NCBI RefSeq assembly: GCF_900110435.1
Contig: NZ_FODT01000003.1
Span: forward strand, 372,001-436,000
Length of the DNA stretch: 64,000 bases
Direction: 5' to 3'
Source: Rhodopseudomonas pseudopalustris
GTDB lineage: Bacteria; Pseudomonadota; Alphaproteobacteria; Rhizobiales; Xanthobacteraceae
Shown here: piece after piece, positions 9,409-17,836 of the stretch
How the letters are laid out: each line of letters starts with the position of its first letter
Position numbering within the stretch: the stretch's first letter is position 1
Made by a program: the position numbers and the translations under genes
The notes under the pieces: model-generated
The model's database searches: none
What the model saw: the letters and a program-made list of their open reading frames with translations, nothing else
Told to the model about the DNA's origin: nothing

Positions 9409-10638
9409 ATGCCTTCACTCCGTTCGTACGCGGCCGCCCTCTCGGCTGCGCTCGCGGTGACGCTCGCAGCCTCGAGCGGCGCGGTCGCGCAAAAGAAGTA
9501 CGATCCCGGCGTCAGTGACACCGAAATCAAGATCGGCAACATCATGCCCTATAGCGGACCGGCTTCCGCCTATGGCGTGATCGGCCGCACCGAAGCCGCC
9601 TACTTCAAGAAGATCAACGATGCCGGCGGCATCAACGGGCGCAAGATCAATTTCATCAGCTACGACGATGCCTATTCGCCGCCGAAGACGGTCGAGCAGG
9701 CGCGCAAGCTGGTCGAGAGCGACGAGGTGCTGCTGATCTTCAACTCGCTCGGCACCCCGCCGAACTCGGCGATCCACAAGTACATGAACAGCAAGAAGGT
9801 CCCGCAACTGTTCGTCGCCACCGGTGCGACCAAGTGGAACGATCCGAAGGATTTCCCCTGGACGATGGGCTGGCAGCCCAATTACCAGAGCGAGACCCAG
9901 ATCTACGCCAAGTACATCATGAAGGAGATGCCCAACGCCAAGATCGCCGTGCTGTATCAGAACGACGATTACGGCAAGGACTATCTGAAGGGGCTCGAGG
10001 ACGGGCTCGGCGCCAAGGCGTCGTCGATGATCGTCCTGAAGGAGAGCTATGAAATCTCCGAGCCGACGATCGACAGCCACATCGTCAAGCTGAAGTCGAC
10101 CGGCGCGGACGTGTTCATCAACATCACCACGCCGAAGTTCGCCGCGCAGGCGATCAAGAAGCTGGGCGAGATCGGCTGGAAGCCGACGCACTTCCTCAAC
10201 AACGTCTCGGCCTCGGTCGGCAGTGTGATCAAGCCGGCCGGTTTCGACAACGCCCAGGGCATCATCTCGGCGGCCTATCTCAAGGACGTGTCCGACGATC
10301 AGTGGAAGGACGACGCCGGCATGAAGGAATTCCTCGCCTTCATGGACAAGGAATTTCCGGACGGCAACAAGCTCGACGGCGCCACCGTCGTCGGCTACGG
10401 CGTGGCGCAGACGCTGGTCGAAGTGCTGAAGAAGTGCGGCGACGAACTGACCCGCGCCAATGTGATGAAGCAGGCCGCGAGCCTGAAGGGCTTCCGCACC
10501 GAAGTGCTGCTGCCGGGCATCACCATCACCACCGCGGCGACCGACTTCGCCCCGATCAGCCAGTTGCAGCTTCAGCGGTTCAAGGGCGAGAAGTGGGAGC
10601 TGTTCGGCGACGTGATCAGCGCCGACGTCGGCGGCTGA
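9409..10638 (+). CDS. ABC transporter substrate-binding protein, paralogue 4 of 4
   Basis: A 409-residue periplasmic binding protein of the same family. The ATG at 9409 follows an AAGGGAG ribosome site and begins a signal peptide (MPSLRSYAAALSAALAVTLA, cleavage near AVA before QKKYDPG); the open frame upstream of it only shadows the previous gene. Shared segments include MPYSGPASAYGVIGRTEAAY, KWNDPKDFPWTMGWQPNYQ and FAPISQLQLQRFKGEKWELF. It ends the array of four; nothing downstream belongs to the transporter. Confidence 0.92.
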   Translation: MPSLRSYAAALSAALAVTLAASSGAVAQKKYDPGVSDTEIKIGNIMPYSGPASAYGVIGRTEAAYFKKINDAGGINGRKINFISYDDAYSPPKTVEQARKLVESDEVLLIFNSLGTPPNSAIHKYMNSKKVPQLFVATGATKWNDPKDFPWTMGWQPNYQSETQIYAKYIMKEMPNAKIAVLYQNDDYGKDYLKGLEDGLGAKASSMIVLKESYEISEPTIDSHIVKLKSTGADVFINITTPKFAAQAIKKLGEIGWKPTHFLNNVSASVGSVIKPAGFDNAQGIISAAYLKDVSDDQWKDDAGMKEFLAFMDKEFPDGNKLDGATVVGYGVAQTLVEVLKKCGDELTRANVMKQAASLKGFRTEVLLPGITITTAATDFAPISQLQLQRFKGEKWELFGDVISADVGG

Positions 10639-10677
10639 CGTCCGCCTCGTTCACGCGGATACGCGATCTCACTCGAG

Positions 10678-10710
10678 AGCCCCGGACGCTTGCGCGCCCG
10701 GGGCTTTTTC
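10678..10710 (+). terminator. Terminator after binding protein 4
   Basis: A 12-bp stem (AGCCCCGGACGC with GCGCCCGGGGCT, small mismatch) followed by TTTTTCTTGA. Confidence 0.83.
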
Positions 10711-10758
10711 TTGATCAACGCTGTCGCTGGGCCTGACGCCAGGCGACACGCGCGACGA

Positions 10759-11259
10759 TCAGGCTGCGGCGGCGAGGTTGACCGCGCTCTCGGCGAGTTT
10801 GGACAGAGTCTGGTCCGTGGTCTTTTCCTGCTGCAGGGTCTGGTCGATCAGCTTGGCGGCGTCCTTCATGCCGAGCTGGGTCGCCCACTGCTTCAGCGTG
10901 CCGTAGCGCGAGATCTCGTAGTGCTCGACCGCCTGCGCCGCGGCCAGCAGACCGGCATCGAGCGCCGCCGAGCCCTTGTACTCGTCCATGATCTCCTTGC
11001 CCTCGTCGATGATGCCGAGAATGGCGTCGCAGGTCTTGCCGCGCGCCGGCTTGTCGAGTAGTTCGAAAATCTGCTCCAGCCGCTCGATCTGGCCTTCGGT
11101 CTCGTCGAGATGTTTCTCGAACGCCGCGCGGAGCTGGTCGGAATTGGCAGCCTTAGCCATTTTCGGCAGCGCTTTCACAATCTGCTTTTCGGCGAAATAG
11201 ATGTCCTTGAGGGTGTCGAGGAACAGGTCGTTGAGGTGCTTTTCCTTGGCGGCAGCCAT
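10759..11259 (-). CDS. DUF892 (YciE/YciF-type) ferritin-like protein
   Basis: A 166-residue four-helix ferritin-like protein. Family segments are KEKHLNDLFLDTLKDIYFAE at the N-terminus, AEKQIVKALPKMAKAANS, then HLDETEGQIERLEQIFELL and the C-terminal LKQWATQLGMKDAAKLI. The start is the ATG at 11259, which has GGAG five bases upstream; the longer frame and the ATG at 11271 are less likely. The YciE/YciF group is linked to stress responses, possibly through di-metal chemistry, but its biochemical role is unknown. A consensus EcfG promoter 60 bases upstream places it in the general stress regulon. Confidence 0.9.
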   Translation of the reverse strand: MAAAKEKHLNDLFLDTLKDIYFAEKQIVKALPKMAKAANSDQLRAAFEKHLDETEGQIERLEQIFELLDKPARGKTCDAILGIIDEGKEIMDEYKGSAALDAGLLAAAQAVEHYEISRYGTLKQWATQLGMKDAAKLIDQTLQQEKTTDQTLSKLAESAVNLAAAA

Positions 11260-11318
11260 GCTGGTCTCCATCCGTCCGTTGTGAATCAATCTCGAATACT
11301 GCGGTCGATCCTGCGCCC

Positions 11319-11343
11319 AACGCCGCCTTGGGTTGATTGTTCC
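11319..11343 (-). promoter_or_regulatory. EcfG (general stress sigma factor) promoter of the DUF892 gene
   Basis: On the minus strand GGAAC (11343-11339) and CGTT (11322-11319) are separated by exactly 16 bases, the alphaproteobacterial EcfG consensus. It lies 60 bases upstream of the DUF892 ATG. The rest of the 11272-11615 gap shows no gene. Confidence 0.8.
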
Positions 11344-11615
11344 TGCAGCGCCGGCTGTCATTCGATTGTCAAACCGCTGCGGCAGAACACTCGGCAGCGA
11401 TCGGCGCGGGTCGTGGCGGCCGTGCCGGCGATCGCCCACGATCGACAATGTTGCGCGGGTTCGCGCCGGCCTTTCCCTCGGCTTCGAACCGGCCACGATT
11501 TGTGGTTTTGTCGCTACGTTGTGGGGAAATCCTGCCCTGACCGCTCGCTGCGGCCGCTAACGGTCCGACATTGTGTTACGGGACCGCCAATTCGAGTGCT
11601 GGAGTGATTGGTCGC

Positions 11616-13622
11616 GTGCGAAAGACAGTCATCATCGGAATCCTGGCCGGCGTCGTGACGACGCCGGCAGCGGGTGGCGGGATTGTCGTGAAGGCGCCCG
11701 CCGCCGGCGGTCCGGCCGTGTTCGATTGGAACGGATTCTACATCGGCGGCCATTTCAGCTACGTCGCCGGCCGTTCCGATTGGACGGCTCAGCCGGCCGG
11801 CGTCAGTGGCACGATCGACCTGTTCGATGCGTTCGATGCGTTCAAGGGCACCGGTAGCTACACGCTCGGTCTGCAAGCCGGCTACAATGTGCTGCTGCCG
11901 TCGCGCTGGCTGCTCGGCCTCGAAGCCGATCTGACCTCACCGAACCGGATCGGAGGCAACGCCAGCATCAGCCCGCCGACAGGCACGATCGGAGGACACG
12001 ACCACCAGACCCAGCTGGCCGGAACGGTGCGCGGCCGGCTCGGCTACGCGCTGGACGGCTGGCTGCCCTACGCCACCGCCGGCTTCGCCTGGAGCTATGA
12101 CCGGCTGCGATGGCCGTCCGAGGCGGCGGCGACCGAGGAAACCGCGCTGCTGTGGCGGCTCGGATGGGCCGCCGGAGCGGGCGTGGAGCTGCCGTTGTCG
12201 CCGGCCTGGACGGCGCGCGTGGAATATCTTGCGACCGGCTTTGGACGCGACACCGCCCGCTTCCCGATCGCCGGTCATCAAATCGAATCCGACGCGCTGA
12301 TCCACGCCGTCCGGCTCGGCCTGAACTATCGGCTGGGCGAGGACCTCGCCAAGTCCGACGTGTTCACCAAGGGCATCGACGCGCTGGAGCTCGACCGCTT
12401 CGCCGTCCACGGCCAGGCCACGCTGACCTGGCAATATGCGCCGCCGTTCCGTTCGCCCTATCGCGGGCAGAACAGCCTCTTGCCGAACCAGGCGCGGGAA
12501 ACCTTCGACATGACGTTCTATGTCGGCACGAAATTGTGGGACGGCGCGGAATTCTGGGTCAATCCGGAAATCGACCAGGGCTTCGGACTGAGCGGCACCT
12601 TCGGCGTGGCGGCGTTTCCGAGCGCAGAATCCTACAAGGTCGGCTCCGACTATCCCTATGCGCGGCTGCCGCGCTATTTCGTCCGCCAGACCCTCGACCT
12701 CGGCGGCGCGACCGAGACGATCCAGGGCGGCCCCAACCAGTTTGCCGGCAAACAGTCCTCCGAGCGGGTGGTGATCACCGCCGGCAAGTTTTCGGTCGGC
12801 GACATTTTCGACGTCAACCGCTACGCCCACGATCCCCGCGTCGACTTCCTCAATTGGGGCCTGGCCGACGCTACCACCTTCGACTATGCCGCCGACGCTT
12901 GGGCTTTCACGTATGGCACCGCGGTCGAGTGGTACACCGGTCCATGGACGGTGCGCGGCGGCGTGTTCGATCTGCCGGTGACGCCGAACAACACCGACCT
13001 CGATCCGAGCTTCGGCCAGTTCCAGATGGTCGGCGAGCTCGAACACCGGCACCAGTTCTGGGGTCTTTCCGGCAAGCTGCTCGTCACCGGCTTTCTCAAC
13101 CGTGCCCGGCTCGGTCGGTTCGACGAGGCGGTGCGGCGGGGGCAAGCGACCGGGACGACGCCCGAGATCGCCGACGTGCGGCGCTACACCAGCAAGACCG
13201 GCGTGTCGGCCAGCCTGGAGCAGCAACTCACGCCCGACATCGGGCTGTTCGCCCGCGCCGGCCTCAGCAGCCCGAACCTCGAAACCAACGCCTTCACCGA
13301 TTCCGACCGGGCGCTGTCCGCCGGCCTGTCGGTGTCCGGGCGGATGTGGGGACGTGCGGACGACACCCTCGGACTCGGCGGCCTGATCAACCACATCTCG
13401 GCGGCGCGGATCGCCTATCTCGACGCCGGCGGCCTGACCGCGATCATCGGTGACGGCCGGCTGCCCAATTCCGGCAATGAGCGGGTGATCGAGGCCTATT
13501 ACAGCCTTCCGGTGCTGTCCTGGCGGCTCACCGCGGACTATCAATTCATCGCCAACCCGGCGTTCAACCGCGACCGCGGTCCGGTTCACGCCATCGCCAC
13601 CCGGCTGCGAACGCAGTTTTGA
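11616..13622 (+). CDS. Fused outer-membrane protein: small beta-barrel plus OprB-type carbohydrate porin
   Basis: About 668 residues from the GTG at 11616, which has GGAG 11 bases upstream and begins a signal peptide (RKTVIIGILAGVV). TTG 11571 and GTG 11604 are other starts. Residues ~35-245 resemble the Omp25/OmpA-like small barrel of Rhizobiales (FDWNGFYIGGHFSY near the start, AVRLGLNYRLG at the end). From ~260 onward the protein resembles the OprB carbohydrate-selective porins (HGQATLTWQY, then long strands, VVITAGKFSVGDIFDVNRYA, and a final ATRLRTQF ending in Phe). OprB porins admit sugars and other small solutes. Two complete barrels in one chain is unusual. No operon partner is evident. 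Confidence 0.82.
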   Translation: MRKTVIIGILAGVVTTPAAGGGIVVKAPAAGGPAVFDWNGFYIGGHFSYVAGRSDWTAQPAGVSGTIDLFDAFDAFKGTGSYTLGLQAGYNVLLPSRWLLGLEADLTSPNRIGGNASISPPTGTIGGHDHQTQLAGTVRGRLGYALDGWLPYATAGFAWSYDRLRWPSEAAATEETALLWRLGWAAGAGVELPLSPAWTARVEYLATGFGRDTARFPIAGHQIESDALIHAVRLGLNYRLGEDLAKSDVFTKGIDALELDRFAVHGQATLTWQYAPPFRSPYRGQNSLLPNQARETFDMTFYVGTKLWDGAEFWVNPEIDQGFGLSGTFGVAAFPSAESYKVGSDYPYARLPRYFVRQTLDLGGATETIQGGPNQFAGKQSSERVVITAGKFSVGDIFDVNRYAHDPRVDFLNWGLADATTFDYAADAWAFTYGTAVEWYTGPWTVRGGVFDLPVTPNNTDLDPSFGQFQMVGELEHRHQFWGLSGKLLVTGFLNRARLGRFDEAVRRGQATGTTPEIADVRRYTSKTGVSASLEQQLTPDIGLFARAGLSSPNLETNAFTDSDRALSAGLSVSGRMWGRADDTLGLGGLINHISAARIAYLDAGGLTAIIGDGRLPNSGNERVIEAYYSLPVLSWRLTADYQFIANPAFNRDRGPVHAIATRLRTQF

Positions 13623-13700
13623 GTGCCGCGCCAGCGTTCGGGGCGGTCGCCGCCGCCCGCCGGCCCGGCTTTCGCCCGGCGTAGCGCCGGGCGCCGCGGA

Positions 13701-14873
13701 TCACGCCGCGAGCTGGGTCTCGACCAGCTTGATCCAGTACGAGGTGCCGTAGACGATGGCGTCGTCGTTGAAATTGTAGGCGGGGTGATGCAGCCCTGCG
13801 CTGTCGCCATTGCCGAGGAAGATGAAGGCGCCGGGCCGCGCCTCCAGCATGTAGGCAAAATCCTCCGCGCCCATCAGCGGCGGCATCGACGTCACATTGG
13901 CGTCGCCGGCGATGTCGCGGGCGATCCGTTGCGCCACCTTGGTCTGCTCGGCGTGGTTCACCACCACCGGGTAGCCGCGCTCATACACGATGTCGATTTT
14001 GGCGCCGGTCATCTGCGCGACGCCGGCCGCAACCTCGTGGATGCGCTTCTCGACCAGATCGCGGGCCTCGGGCGTCAGCGTCCGGATCGTGCCCTTCAGC
14101 TCCGCCACCTGCGGGATGACGTTACGGGCGTTGCCGGCGTGAAATTCGCAGATCGAGATCACCGCGGAATCCAGCGGATCGACGGTGCGCGACACGATCG
14201 ACTGCAGCGCGGCGACGAGCTGCGCGCCGACCAGCACCGAATCGATACACATATGCGGCCGCGCGGCATGGCCGCCGACGCCCTCGATCCGGATGTCGAC
14301 CGCGTCGGTCGAGGCCATGATCGGGCCCGGGCTGATCGCGAAGGCGCCGACCGGAATGCCGGGGCCGTTGTGCATGCCATAGACCTGCTCGATGCCGAAG
14401 CGGTCCATCAGGCCGTCTTCGATCATCGCGGCAGCGCCTGCGCCACCCTCCTCGGCCGGCTGGAAGATCACCACGGCGTCGCCGGCGAAGTTACGGGTCT
14501 CGGCGAGATAGCGCGCGGCGCCCAGCAGCATCGCGGTATGGCCGTCATGGCCGCAGGCGTGCATCTTGCCGGGCGTCTTGGAGGCATAGGGCAGATTGGT
14601 CGCCTCCTCGATCGGCAGCGCGTCCATGTCGGCGCGCAGCCCGATCACCTTGATGTCGCCGCCATTGGCCGGTTTGCGGCCGCGGATCACGCCGACCACG
14701 CCGGTCCGGCCGAGCCCGGTGACGACCTCGTCGCAGCCGAATTCGCGCAGCCGCTCGGCGACGAAGTCCGCGGTGCGGTCGACATCGTACATCAGCTCGG
14801 GGTGCTGATGGATATCGTGGCGCCAGGCCATGATGTCGGGTTGCAGGTCGGCGACGCGGTTGATCACGGGCAT
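13701..14873 (-). CDS. M20-family amidohydrolase (hippurate hydrolase type)
   Basis: A 390-residue cytoplasmic metallo-amidohydrolase of the M20D/AmaA-HipO group. The metal-binding motif HACGHDGH is at residues 105-112 and the catalytic glutamate pair lies in FQPAEEGGAGA (141-142); the dimerisation-domain segment GVGGHAARPHMCID and the closing MGAEDFAYML also fit. Such enzymes cleave N-acyl or N-aroyl amino acids such as hippurate or N-acetyl amino acids. The gene is convergent with the porin gene and stands alone. The exact acyl substrate cannot be told from sequence. Confidence 0.9.
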   Translation of the reverse strand: MPVINRVADLQPDIMAWRHDIHQHPELMYDVDRTADFVAERLREFGCDEVVTGLGRTGVVGVIRGRKPANGGDIKVIGLRADMDALPIEEATNLPYASKTPGKMHACGHDGHTAMLLGAARYLAETRNFAGDAVVIFQPAEEGGAGAAAMIEDGLMDRFGIEQVYGMHNGPGIPVGAFAISPGPIMASTDAVDIRIEGVGGHAARPHMCIDSVLVGAQLVAALQSIVSRTVDPLDSAVISICEFHAGNARNVIPQVAELKGTIRTLTPEARDLVEKRIHEVAAGVAQMTGAKIDIVYERGYPVVVNHAEQTKVAQRIARDIAGDANVTSMPPLMGAEDFAYMLEARPGAFIFLGNGDSAGLHHPAYNFNDDAIVYGTSYWIKLVETQLAA

Positions 14874-15024
14874 GAGGCTGACGGGGCTCCGAACGGCGGT
14901 TTCGTACTCAGATACGGCAGGCTAGCCGGCCTGCCGCTTCACAGCAACTGTACAGAGCCCCTTTGCGGGGCTAAGCGTCTGGACAATCACGAAGTCGTGG
15001 CGAGCCGGGCGTAGAACGGGACGG

Positions 15025-16647
15025 ATGATGACGGCGCAGGTCGAGGGTGAATTCGACTACATCGTGGTCGGCGCAGGCACCGCCGGCTGCATCGTCGCCA
15101 ACCGGCTGTCGGCCAACCCGAACTGCCGGGTGCTGCTGCTCGAAGCCGGCGGCCGCGACAACTGGATCTGGTTTCACATTCCGGTCGGCTATCTGTTCGC
15201 GATCGGCAATCCGCGCTCGGACTGGATGTTCAAGACCGAGCCGGAGCCCGGCCTCAATGGTCGGTCATTGGCCTATCCGCGCGGCAAGGTGATCGGCGGC
15301 TCCTCGGCGATCAACGCGATGATCTCGATGCGCGGCCAGGCCGCCGACTATGATCACTGGCGCCAGCTCGGCATGAGCGGCTGGGGCTGGGACGACGTCC
15401 GGCAGGTGTTCCGGCGGCTGGAGGATCATTTCCTCGGCGACAGCGAGCATCATGGCGCCGGCGGCGGCTGGCGGATCGAGGCGGCGCGGCTGTCCTGGCC
15501 GATCCTCGACGCGGTCGCCAACGCCGCCGGCGAGATGGGCATCCCGCGCAGCGCCGATTTCAACACCGGCGACAATGAGGGCGTCGGCTATTTCCATGTC
15601 AACCAGAAGCGCGGCCGGCGCTGGTCGTCGGCGCGCGGCTTCCTCAAGCCGGCGCTGCACCGGCGAAACCTCCGGGTCGAGACCGACGTCCTGACCGACC
15701 GCGTGCTCGTCGAGAACGGCCGCGTGGCCGGCGTGCGCTTCCTGCATAACGGTGTCACCGTCGAGGCCCGCGCGCGGCGCGAGGTGGTGCTGTGCGCCGG
15801 CTCGATCGGTTCGATCCAGGTGCTGCAGCGCTCCGGTATCGGCCCGGCGGAATGGCTGACGCCGCTCGGCATCGCGCCGGTGCTCGACCGTCCCGGCATC
15901 GGCCGCAATCTGCAGGACCATCTGCAACAGCGCGCGATCTACCGGGTCACCGGCGGCCGCACGCTGAACGAGATCTATCACTCGCTGCCGCGGCGCGCCT
16001 GGATGGGCCTCGACTACGCGCTGCGTCGGCGCGGCCCGCTGACGATGGCGCCGTCGCAGCTCGGCATCTTTACCCGCTCCGATCCGCATCAGGAGCGCGC
16101 CAACATCCAGTTCCACGTCCAGCCGCTGTCGCTCGACAAATTCGGCGACCCGCTCCACCGCTTCCCGGCGATCACCGTCAGCGCCTGCAATTTGCGTCCG
16201 ACATCGCGCGGCGAGATCAGGATCAAGTCCACCGCGCTCGACGCAGCGCCCTCGATCGCGCCGCATTATCTCGAAACCGACGAGGACCGCCGCGTCGCCG
16301 CGGATGCGATCCGCACCACGCGCCGGCTGATGCGGCAACAGGCGCTGGCGCAGTTTCAGCCGGAGGAGTATCTGCCCGGCCGCGCCGTCGGCGACGACGA
16401 CGCGTCGCTGGCGAAAGCCGCGGGCGACATCGGCACCACGATCTTCCACCCCGTCGGCACCGCGAAGATGGGGCTCGAAAGCGATCCGATGGCCGTGGTC
16501 GACGAACGGCTGCGGCTGCACGGCCTTCAAGGCCTGCGCGTCGTCGACGCCTCGGTGATGCCGACGATCACGTCAGGCAACACCAACACCCCGACCGCGA
16601 TGATCGCCGAAAAAGGCGCGCAGATGATCGTGGAAGACGGCAAGTAA
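15025..16647 (+). CDS. GMC-family FAD-dependent oxidoreductase (choline/alcohol dehydrogenase-like)
   Basis: A 540-residue flavoprotein. The N-terminal FAD-binding motif is DYIVVGAGTAGCIVANRL, followed by LLLEAGG and the GMC signature around YPRGKVIGGSSAINAM; the second GMC signature is GSIGSIQVLQRSGIGP. The catalytic histidine region is IFHPVGTAKMG and the C-terminal SGNTNTPTAMIAEKGA is typical. Family members oxidise alcohols (choline, aliphatic or polyethylene glycol alcohols) in the cytoplasm. It diverges from the M20 gene. No BetB partner is adjacent, so a true choline dehydrogenase role is doubtful. Confidence 0.9.
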   Translation: MMTAQVEGEFDYIVVGAGTAGCIVANRLSANPNCRVLLLEAGGRDNWIWFHIPVGYLFAIGNPRSDWMFKTEPEPGLNGRSLAYPRGKVIGGSSAINAMISMRGQAADYDHWRQLGMSGWGWDDVRQVFRRLEDHFLGDSEHHGAGGGWRIEAARLSWPILDAVANAAGEMGIPRSADFNTGDNEGVGYFHVNQKRGRRWSSARGFLKPALHRRNLRVETDVLTDRVLVENGRVAGVRFLHNGVTVEARARREVVLCAGSIGSIQVLQRSGIGPAEWLTPLGIAPVLDRPGIGRNLQDHLQQRAIYRVTGGRTLNEIYHSLPRRAWMGLDYALRRRGPLTMAPSQLGIFTRSDPHQERANIQFHVQPLSLDKFGDPLHRFPAITVSACNLRPTSRGEIRIKSTALDAAPSIAPHYLETDEDRRVAADAIRTTRRLMRQQALAQFQPEEYLPGRAVGDDDASLAKAAGDIGTTIFHPVGTAKMGLESDPMAVVDERLRLHGLQGLRVVDASVMPTITSGNTNTPTAMIAEKGAQMIVEDGK

Positions 16648-16716
16648 GCGCTGCAGTACGCCTACGCTTCAACAAGCACGACGCCACCTCGAGCACGCCG
16701 CCGCCTCAATTACCAC

Positions 16717-16816
16717 GTCATCCTGAGGCGCGAGCGCAGCGAGCCTCGAAGGATGGCCGCTTGCACTTGTCTCCGCATCCTTCGAGGCGCGTAAAAGCGC
16801 GCAACCTCAGGATCAC
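16717..16816. repeat. Paired-palindrome intergenic repeat (family A, variant)
   Basis: A ~100-bp inverted arrangement: the left half begins GTCATCCTGAGGCGCGAGCG and ends CGAAGGATG, and the right half mirrors it with CATCCTTCGAGG and CCTCAGGATCAC. It is a variant of the element at 51672, 52860, 55540 and 63627, and lies between two convergent genes. Confidence 0.75.
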
Positions 16817-16839
16817 GGCGTTGGGCTACTCTCTTGATA

Positions 16840-17682
16840 TCAATGCGCGATCAGCGTCGGGACGGTGACCGTGCTCAACAATGACTGCGTCACGCCGCCG
16901 AACAGCAGTTCGCGGCGGCGGGAGTGGCCATAGGCGCCGAGCACGATCAGGTCCGACTGATCTTCGGCGGCGAAGCGGCGGATCGTGTCCGCGACCGACG
17001 TCCCCTTGGATTGCAATTGTTCGACGCGCACCGCGACGCCGTGGCGGCTCAGAAGATGCGCGATATCCGCGCCGGGCTCATGACCATGCAGCGGGTTCTT
17101 TTCGGCGTCGACGACGACGACCGCCACCGAGTCCGCCGCCTTCAGGATCGGCAGCGAATCGGTGATCGCGCGCCGCGCTTCGCGACTCGCGTTCCAGGCC
17201 AACAGCACGTTGTTCGCGATCGGTCCGTCGGACCAGCCTTGCGGAACGATAAGAAGCGGAACGCCGGCCGAGAGCAGCATCTGCTCCGGCAACCAAGTCG
17301 ACGGCAACCCTCCCGGCGCGGGATGGCCCACCACGACCAGATCCGTATGTAGACAATGCAGTCGCGCGAGATTGCCGATGTCGTCGTCGCGAAGCACGCG
17401 AAATTCGAATGAAGAGTTTTCCCGTCCGGCCAATGCCTCGAAGCGTTGCGTCGCGTCCTGCAGCGCCTTGCGCTCAGCGAGGCCGTGGCGTTCCAACATC
17501 TCCCGGATCGCGCCGCCGCCCTGGATGAAGCCATCGGAGCGATCGTTACGCCACGCGTTCTTCAGGACGAAAGCGCCGATCAGATGCGCGTCGTGCCGCA
17601 GCGCCAGCCGCGCGGCATAGCGAATGCGCGCCTCGCAGGCATCCGTCGACTCGACGAAGACGACCAATGATTTGAGTGACAT
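16840..17682 (-). CDS. Universal stress protein, tandem UspA domains
   Basis: About 280 residues with two UspA folds. The first starts MSLKSLVVFVESTDACEARI and the second at NNVLLAWNASREARRAI. Only the second keeps the ATP-binding loop (GAYGHSRRRELLFGGVTQSL), the usual pattern in two-domain Usp proteins. The ATG at 17682 is chosen because a purine-rich stretch precedes it; an in-frame ATG at 17694 adds four residues. Two direct repeats of 14 bases lie immediately upstream. The function is cytoplasmic stress tolerance; the bound nucleotide and partners are not known. Confidence 0.88.
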   Translation of the reverse strand: MSLKSLVVFVESTDACEARIRYAARLALRHDAHLIGAFVLKNAWRNDRSDGFIQGGGAIREMLERHGLAERKALQDATQRFEALAGRENSSFEFRVLRDDDIGNLARLHCLHTDLVVVGHPAPGGLPSTWLPEQMLLSAGVPLLIVPQGWSDGPIANNVLLAWNASREARRAITDSLPILKAADSVAVVVVDAEKNPLHGHEPGADIAHLLSRHGVAVRVEQLQSKGTSVADTIRRFAAEDQSDLIVLGAYGHSRRRELLFGGVTQSLLSTVTVPTLIAH

Positions 17683-17699
17683 TCCGCTCGCCATTGTTT

Positions 17700-17733
17700 G
17701 AGGGCGGTCGCCGTAGCGCGAGGGCGGTCGCCG
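17700..17733. repeat. 14-bp direct repeat upstream of the universal stress gene
   Basis: GAGGGCGGTCGCCG occurs at 17700-17713 and again at 17720-17733, a period of 20 bases, just upstream of the Usp start codon. It could be a protein-binding site or a small local duplication. Confidence 0.5.
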
Positions 17734-17836
17734 GACGACGTTGGACCCAGCCTCGGCCGATCAGGCCGCAAGGTCTTGCTGCAAATCAAACTCATCCGCA
17801 ACGCGAGCGCGGCGCGCTGATGCGCCCGACGTCAGA

